Source: Deltaproteobacteria bacterium (GTDB lineage Bacteria > Desulfobacterota_B > Binatia > UBA9968). Taken from it: a DNA stretch of 10,503 bases. A program made the translations under genes and the position numbers. The DNA lies in NCBI GenBank assembly GCA_016193385.1, contig JACPSF010000125.1:18521-29023 (forward strand). The letters run 5' to 3'. How positions within the stretch are numbered: the stretch's first letter is position 1; every line of letters starts with the position of its first letter. Of this stretch, positions 6,669-10,503 are shown piece by piece. The notes under the pieces were generated by a model, which saw only the letters and a list, made by a program, of their open reading frames with translations, did no database searches and was not told where the DNA came from.

Positions 6669-7550
6669 ATGTCCACAACTCTCCATCGACGTTTACTGAC
6701 GGTAGTTCTGATTTGGTTGTCATTTGCCGCGTTCCCAGCCCTCACATTTGCGAATCATTCGTGGGGCGGTTACCATTGGGCGCGCAGGAGCAACCCGTTC
6801 ACCCTGAACCTCGGTGACAACGCGTCGAGCGCGTGGGATCCGTATCTCGTTACCACGTCGTACGACTGGACCGTCTCTAGCGTGCTGGACACTACGATCG
6901 TCCCGGGCCGCGTGACCAATCCGAAGAACTGCAAGCCTACCAGCGGGCGCGTGGAGGTCTGCGCCACCACCTACGGCAATAACGGCTGGCTCGGCTTAGC
7001 TCAGATCTGGATCAGTGGTAAGCACATCACGCAGGGCGTCACCAAGCTCAACGACACGTACTTCAATACCACGAAATACAACACCTCCGCGTGGAGAAAC
7101 CTCGTGATGTGCCAGGAGGTTGGCCACACACTCGGCCTCGACCACCAGGACACTACGTTCGACAACACGAACCTGGGGACGTGCATGGACTACACAAATT
7201 ACCCTGAAGGCGGCGTGCATGGTTCGATTGATTATGGTCCCTCAAACGAACACCCCGGCGGGTCTATACCGGGTGATAGTGACTACGACGAGCTAGCGAT
7301 TATTTACAACCATGCGGACAGCACGACCACCGTTGGCCAGACAGCACAAAGTGGACCAGGTAAAGGAAATATACCATCGGCAGGGAACGACGAGCCAGCC
7401 CAGTTGGGCACGGGCCAGTGGGGCAAGCTGATCCGGTCGACCAACCAAGGCCGGACCGAGCTCTACGAGCTTGATCTCGGCGGTCGGCGCAAGATGTTTA
7501 CATTCGTCATCTGGGCGGAAAGAGAAGGGGAAGAGCAAGGTCAGCGGTAA
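6669..7550 (+). CDS. Secreted metzincin-like protein with a QExxHxxGxxH motif
   Basis: This 293-residue protein is probably exported. Residues 1-28 form a signal peptide (RR at 7-8, hydrophobic core LLTVVLIWLSFAAF, likely cut after LTFA). The centre carries a metzincin-type zinc site, Q149-E150-x2-H153-x2-G156-x2-H159, followed by a Met-turn-like CMDY with Met173. The glutamate base and two histidines are kept, but the first zinc ligand is Gln (codon CAG; His would be CAC or CAT). Cys148 and Cys172 flank the site and could form a disulfide, as could Cys88 and Cys98. The C-terminal stretch from about 250 (QWGKLIRSTNQGRTELYELDL) is a separate strand-rich segment. Its start is supported by GAAAGGAG 6 nt before the ATG. 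It could be a variant protease or an inactive binding protein. No propeptide cysteine switch was seen. Confidence 0.8.
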   Translation: MSTTLHRRLLTVVLIWLSFAAFPALTFANHSWGGYHWARRSNPFTLNLGDNASSAWDPYLVTTSYDWTVSSVLDTTIVPGRVTNPKNCKPTSGRVEVCATTYGNNGWLGLAQIWISGKHITQGVTKLNDTYFNTTKYNTSAWRNLVMCQEVGHTLGLDHQDTTFDNTNLGTCMDYTNYPEGGVHGSIDYGPSNEHPGGSIPGDSDYDELAIIYNHADSTTTVGQTAQSGPGKGNIPSAGNDEPAQLGTGQWGKLIRSTNQGRTELYELDLGGRRKMFTFVIWAEREGEEQGQR

Positions 7551-7593
7551 TCGACCTGTTGTGAGCCGCCCGGCCACCGTGAGGCAAAGGTTT

Positions 7594-7632
7594 GTGAGGG
7601 GTGGGGCTTGTGCCTCGCCCCTCACGCGTTTT
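7594..7632 (+). terminator. Strong hairpin, probable terminator of the metzincin-like gene
   Basis: A 14-bp stem pairs 7594-7607 (GTGAGGGGTGGGGC) with 7612-7625 (GCCTCGCCCCTCAC) through 12 Watson-Crick and 2 G-T pairs, closing a TTGT loop. GCG and four Ts (7629-7632) follow. It lies 43 nt after the stop of the upstream gene. The T-run is short, so termination may be partial or the hairpin may protect the 3' end of the mRNA. Confidence 0.7.
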
Positions 7633-7701
7633 CGGCTTGTTCATCTTGTCAATCGGTTCGTGTTCCGATAGAGGTGTTATGGGTGAGTAAGGCCTAATCT
7701 T

Positions 7702-8163
7702 GTGAGACGATTTCTGTTTTCAATCTGTTCGCTTTTCGTGGTTGCTGTTGGCTCCACAGCCTGCGGTGGAGAATTACCGGTATCAAATCAGCCCCAACAG
7801 GGGAAATCGCACGGTGGACCAGTAATGGATTATGCAAGTTTAATAGAAAACTTGCGTGCTGCAGGAGTAAGTGTCGAACCGGAGGGAGAAGTAGATCAAC
7901 CTTTCTTTTCTGTCAAAGGCATGGTGATCAAGCTCTACGGGGAGCATGTGCAGGTCTTTCAGTATTCTGGTGCTACGGAAACGGATGCACAGGCCGCCCT
8001 GGTTTCACGCGATGGCAGTACAGTGGGCACAACGAAGCTCCATTGGATTGGCCCGCCACATTTTTACAAGAAAGAAAAACTCCTCGTATTGTATTTAGGT
8101 GACAATGACAAGGTAATAAAAGCACTGGAAGCTGTGTTTGGTCGACAGTTCGCAGGAAAATAG
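7702..8163 (+). CDS. Small lipoprotein of unknown function
   Basis: This is a 153-residue predicted lipoprotein. MRRFLFSICSLFVVAVGSTA is a lipoprotein signal peptide and Cys21 would be the acylated residue; the -3 position is Ser rather than the usual Leu, so the lipobox is not ideal. After a Gly/Gln/Ser-rich linker the mature domain runs from about residue 40 (YASLIENLRAAGVSVEP) and has alternating strand-like and helix-like stretches, with PPHFYKKEKLLVLYLGDND near 130-148. I recognise this as the look of a widespread conserved hypothetical lipoprotein but can give no function. The start is GTG at 7702 with only a weak TAAGG at 7688-7692 before it; no nearer ATG keeps the signal peptide. It follows the terminator hairpin, so it is probably its own transcription unit. 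GC is lower than in the metabolic genes. Confidence 0.78.
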   Translation: MRRFLFSICSLFVVAVGSTACGGELPVSNQPQQGKSHGGPVMDYASLIENLRAAGVSVEPEGEVDQPFFSVKGMVIKLYGEHVQVFQYSGATETDAQAALVSRDGSTVGTTKLHWIGPPHFYKKEKLLVLYLGDNDKVIKALEAVFGRQFAGK

Positions 8164-8185
8164 GATTATAGCGCCGGGTTGAATC

Positions 8186-8211
8186 GTAATATCCCTGTAA
8201 AGTAATATCCC
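8186..8211 (+). repeat. 10-bp direct repeat GTAATATCCC, two copies 16 nt apart
   Basis: GTAATATCCC occurs at 8186-8195 and again at 8202-8211, start to start 16 nt, just after the lipoprotein stop. Two short copies could be chance or the edge of a small duplication. No third copy is visible nearby. Confidence 0.4.
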
Positions 8212-8335
8212 ATTCACCTCCCCACAAGTTCTGCTCGTTTCCGGGTGCATCAGCGCCGAAGCTACTTCCTCTCAAAATGATAGGAATTTCTTTTTTGGGG
8301 TGGGCCACCGAGAACTCAAAATTGCCCCCGCCGAC

Positions 8336-8349
8336 GCGGGCTAGCCCGC
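8336..8349. repeat. Perfect 14-bp palindrome GCGGGCTAGCCCGC, nested in a wider inverted repeat
   Basis: GCGGGCTAGCCCGC is exactly self-complementary; as RNA it would form a five-pair GC stem with a CTAG loop in either direction. Outer arms GGCCAC (8303-8308) and GTGGCC (8362-8367) enclose it. Lying between convergent genes, it could act as a bidirectional transcription-end structure, but there is no U-tract next to it. Confidence 0.45.
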
Positions 8350-8465
8350 CTTCGAGCTGCCGTGGCCATTTCCCTCGGCCGCCTGGAAAGTTCCCGCCGG
8401 TAGAGGAAAAAGGGGGCTCGCAAAAGCTCTTGGCTCAGGCTTGGAAAAACCCTGCTCTCGCTTCA

Positions 8466-9215
8466 TTAGGGTCGGCTGACTTCCAGTATCTGCCCGGTAA
8501 CATAGTCGGAGTCGCTGCTGGCAAAAAAGACAAACACGGGTGCCACAGCTTCAGGGGAAACGAAGCTGTGCTGTCCTGGGGGTTCGTCCAGGTGCCGGCG
8601 GCGAAAGGCGGTAAGAACCTCGGTCATGCGGGTGTCCGCCACGGGCGAAATACAGTTGACTTGAATGTTATAGGGGTTCAGCTCGTTCGCCGCGTTCCGG
8701 GTAAAGGCGATAATCCCACCCTTGGCTGCCGCATAGTCTGCCACGCCGAAGGAGCCGCGCAGAGCCGAGGGCGCGGCCACGTTGATGATCTTGCCTCTTC
8801 GCTGCTGCTTCATGATCGGGAGAACAGCCTGGGTGCAGTTGAAAGTCCCTTTGAGGTGAACCGCGATTATTTCGTCCCACTGGGCTTCGGTAATGCTTTC
8901 CAACGGCGCGGGGCGTAGGATCCCGGCATTGTTAACCAGGATATCGAGTCGACCCCAGCTCTCTACCACCTTCTGGACCAGCCGGTCGATCTCTGCCCGT
9001 CGGGTCACGTCGGCCATGACCGCCAGGGCTTGAGGGCGCAAAGAAGAAATCTCCTGTTCCACTTCACGAAGCGCAGCCCGGTCATGCGCTGCCGCCACCG
9101 CCACACACGCCCCTTCTTGCGCAAACGCTAAAGCCACTGCCCGGCCGATTCCTCGGCTGCCGCCCGTCACAATGGCTACTTGTCCTTCCAGTTTGCCCGT
9201 AGCGCGGTCGCTCAA
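8466..9215 (-). CDS. SDR-family oxidoreductase with an altered catalytic tetrad
   Basis: This is a classical-type short-chain dehydrogenase/reductase, 249 residues, cytoplasmic and NAD(P)-dependent by family. TGGSRGIG at 17-24 is the Rossmann glycine motif, NNAG is at 95-98, and YAAAK gives Tyr161 and Lys165. Thirteen residues before the Tyr, where the catalytic Ser normally sits, is Ala148 (INVAAPSALRG); the nearest Ser is Ser150. The position of the tetrad Asn (VNLKG in relatives) is His120 (VHLKG). The usual SPG after the active site reads SPV. The enzyme may be inactive or use Ser150. The start is TTG at 9215, overlapping the stop of the upstream binding-protein gene as TTGA. No ATG or GTG fits the Rossmann start, so coupling is likely. 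Its substrate is unknown. Confidence 0.88.
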   Translation of the reverse strand: MSDRATGKLEGQVAIVTGGSRGIGRAVALAFAQEGACVAVAAAHDRAALREVEQEISSLRPQALAVMADVTRRAEIDRLVQKVVESWGRLDILVNNAGILRPAPLESITEAQWDEIIAVHLKGTFNCTQAVLPIMKQQRRGKIINVAAPSALRGSFGVADYAAAKGGIIAFTRNAANELNPYNIQVNCISPVADTRMTEVLTAFRRRHLDEPPGQHSFVSPEAVAPVFVFFASSDSDYVTGQILEVSRP

Positions 9216-10503
9216 GTTCGGATTCTCATGTCGGCAGCGAGGATCTTTTCGTCCGGCCGGGCCTTCCAGACGACGTTTCTTGCCACCCCGTAGATTTCAG
9301 CGAGGTTGTACAAGGGGACCAAGGCCGCATCTTCCATCAAAACCCGGCCCGCGTCCTGGAGAAGGGCGACCCTCTTCTTTTGATCTCCGGTCCTCTGCTC
9401 CTCCTCAACGAGCCGGTCGAATTCCGGATTCTTATAGTTGACTCGTTTTGTCACTCCGCTGTGGAAGTATTGGTCGTAAACGGTATCCGCGTCAACGGCG
9501 GGGCGGCCCACATAGTAAAAGGGAAGCTTCCCTCCGTTGACTCCCTCCTTGCCCCAAAAGATCACGAACTCCTGCGAGACCAGCTCGGCCTTGATACCGC
9601 TCTGTCCGAGCTGATCGGCAATGACCTGGCAGATCTCTTTGGCCTTGGGATAGCGGTCCGGCGAGAAGTAGAGCTTGACCTCGACACCGCCGGGATAACC
9701 GGCCTTGGCCAGGAGCTCTTTGGCCCTTCTCGGCTCGAAGGGGTAGCGCTTCAGGTTCGGGTTGGCGCCGATCACATTGGACGCCACAGGACCGTTCATC
9801 ACATATCCATTGCCGTCGTAAATATATTTTATGATCGCCTGGGGATCGACGGAATAGCTGACGGCCTGACGGAATAGCTTGTTGTCGAAAGGCTTCATCG
9901 CCGCGTTCATCGCGAGGAAGTACATCCTCAGCCCGGCCACTTTCTCGACGCGCACCCTGGGGTGCTGATCCAGTCTGGGGATCTCTTCCACGGAAACGTT
10001 GTTGATGACATCTCCTTGCCCTGCCAGCAGCCCGGCTATGCGGGCAGCCTCCTCCCCGACTTTTTTGTAGATCACTTCTTTGATGTCCGGCTTCCGGCCC
10101 CAATAATCGTCATTCCGTGTCATCACCATGTTGCCATCACGCACGAAGCTGACAAACTTGTAGGGACCGGTCCCCGTGGGATGCGCGTCAACCTGCTCGC
10201 CGTATTTGTCGGCGGCCGCCTTGCTCATCATGAAGCGGTTGTCGAGGCGATCCAAAAAGACGGCATTGGGCTTCTCCGTGGTGATGATGACCGTGCGGTC
10301 ATCCGGGGCCCTCATCTCGACCACGTCGCGGAAGTTCTCTCGCTGGAGGCTTCTCTTATCGTCTCGAATTCTGGTAATGGAGTAAACGATGTCCTTGGAA
10401 GTGAGCGGCGCCCCGTTGTGGAAGCGGATGCCTCTCTTGAGACGGAACACCCACTGCTTGCCCTGAAATTCCCAGGACTCGGCCAGCACCCCGACGAACT
10501 CCT
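9212..10503 (-). CDS. ABC transporter solute-binding protein, family 5 (DppA/OppA-like); N-terminus outside window
   Basis: This is an extracytoplasmic solute-binding protein of the SBP_bac_5 family, which delivers peptides, nickel or other small solutes to an ABC importer. About 429 residues are visible; the frame is open to the window edge, so the signal peptide and roughly the first 80-110 residues are missing. Visible marks are LAESWEFQGKQWVFRLKRGI followed by RFHNG and the LTSKDIVYSI helix near the visible start, GTGPYKF about 100 residues further, the central PFEPRRAKELLAKAGYPGG, and near the C-terminus EDAALVPLYNLAEIYGV. The bound ligand cannot be told from sequence. The stop overlaps the SDR start by four bases, so both are one transcript; permease and ATPase genes would be expected nearby but are not in the window. 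Confidence 0.93.
   Translation of the reverse strand, partial: EFVGVLAESWEFQGKQWVFRLKRGIRFHNGAPLTSKDIVYSITRIRDDKRSLQRENFRDVVEMRAPDDRTVIITTEKPNAVFLDRLDNRFMMSKAAADKYGEQVDAHPTGTGPYKFVSFVRDGNMVMTRNDDYWGRKPDIKEVIYKKVGEEAARIAGLLAGQGDVINNVSVEEIPRLDQHPRVRVEKVAGLRMYFLAMNAAMKPFDNKLFRQAVSYSVDPQAIIKYIYDGNGYVMNGPVASNVIGANPNLKRYPFEPRRAKELLAKAGYPGGVEVKLYFSPDRYPKAKEICQVIADQLGQSGIKAELVSQEFVIFWGKEGVNGGKLPFYYVGRPAVDADTVYDQYFHSGVTKRVNYKNPEFDRLVEEEQRTGDQKKRVALLQDAGRVLMEDAALVPLYNLAEIYGVARNVVWKARPDEKILAADMRIRT

Larger units (their letters stand above)
8164..8465. other. 302-nt convergent intergenic region
   Basis: This is the tail-to-tail space between the lipoprotein gene (+) and the SDR gene (-). It holds a 10-bp direct repeat near its left end and a perfect 14-bp palindrome nested in a longer inverted repeat near its centre. 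I see no convincing coding frame and no clear T-run terminator for either strand, although 8290-8296 is a short T-rich tract. Confidence 0.55.

Noticed and set aside
6527..6817. 96-codon frame running into the metzincin-like gene in another frame
   Set aside because: Its second half overlaps the signal peptide and N-terminus of the supported gene in a different frame, and it has no ribosome site.
7973..8308. Minus-strand frame (111 aa) over the end of the lipoprotein gene
   Set aside because: It overlaps a better supported gene, starts with GTG without a ribosome site, and shows no domain.
8277..8918. Plus-strand open frame (213 aa) overlapping the SDR gene
   Set aside because: It is antisense to a well-supported SDR coding frame and has the composition of a shadow frame.
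9380..9877. Plus-strand open frame (165 aa) opposite the solute-binding protein
   Set aside because: Shadow of the binding-protein gene; no start signal and no recognisable domain.
1..10503. tRNA, rRNA, CRISPR array, transposase or integrase
   Set aside because: No cloverleaf-like tRNA sequence, regularly spaced repeat or mobile-element gene was found by reading either strand.

Overview
The window is high-GC bacterial DNA (for example 72% GC in 5401-5460) with one island of clearly lower GC (about 46% in 6121-6240, 48% in 7861-7920). The gene content (coxMSL-type molybdenum hydroxylase, UbiD-family decarboxylase, family 5 solute-binding protein, SDR) suits a metabolically versatile soil, sediment or subsurface bacterium. 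No rRNA or phylogenetic marker gene is present, so I do not name a phylum.

Layout. Bases 1-6096 (+ strand) read as one catabolic operon. It holds the FAD subunit (5' end outside the window), the 2Fe-2S subunit and the molybdopterin subunit of a xanthine dehydrogenase/CO dehydrogenase-family hydroxylase. These are followed by a PcaD-like alpha/beta hydrolase and a UbiD-family prFMN-dependent decarboxylase. The last four genes are tightly packed (4-nt overlap, 1-nt overlap, 21-nt gap); a 237-nt gap separates the first two. Bases 6097-8465 are lower in GC and carry exported proteins. They start with a 572-nt stretch that holds a possible 36-aa peptide gene and a perfect 12-bp palindrome. Then come a secreted metzincin-like protein whose first zinc-ligand His is replaced by Gln, a strong GC hairpin, and a small lipoprotein. 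Bases 8466-10503 (- strand) hold an ABC-transporter family 5 solute-binding protein (N-terminus outside the window) overlapping by 4 nt an SDR oxidoreductase that starts with TTG. This pair converges on the lipoprotein gene.

How the genes may work together. The Mo hydroxylase, enol-lactonase-like hydrolase and UbiD decarboxylase resemble in logic the known furoate/furandicarboxylate (Hmf) route: decarboxylation of a heteroaromatic acid, water-derived ring hydroxylation to a lactone tautomer, then lactone hydrolysis. That substrate assignment is inference. The large subunit lacks the form I CO dehydrogenase active-site motif, so CO oxidation is not supported. The most interesting leads are this compact three-enzyme pathway, the Gln-variant metzincin motif, the short unannotated peptide, and the SDR that lacks the usual catalytic Ser.
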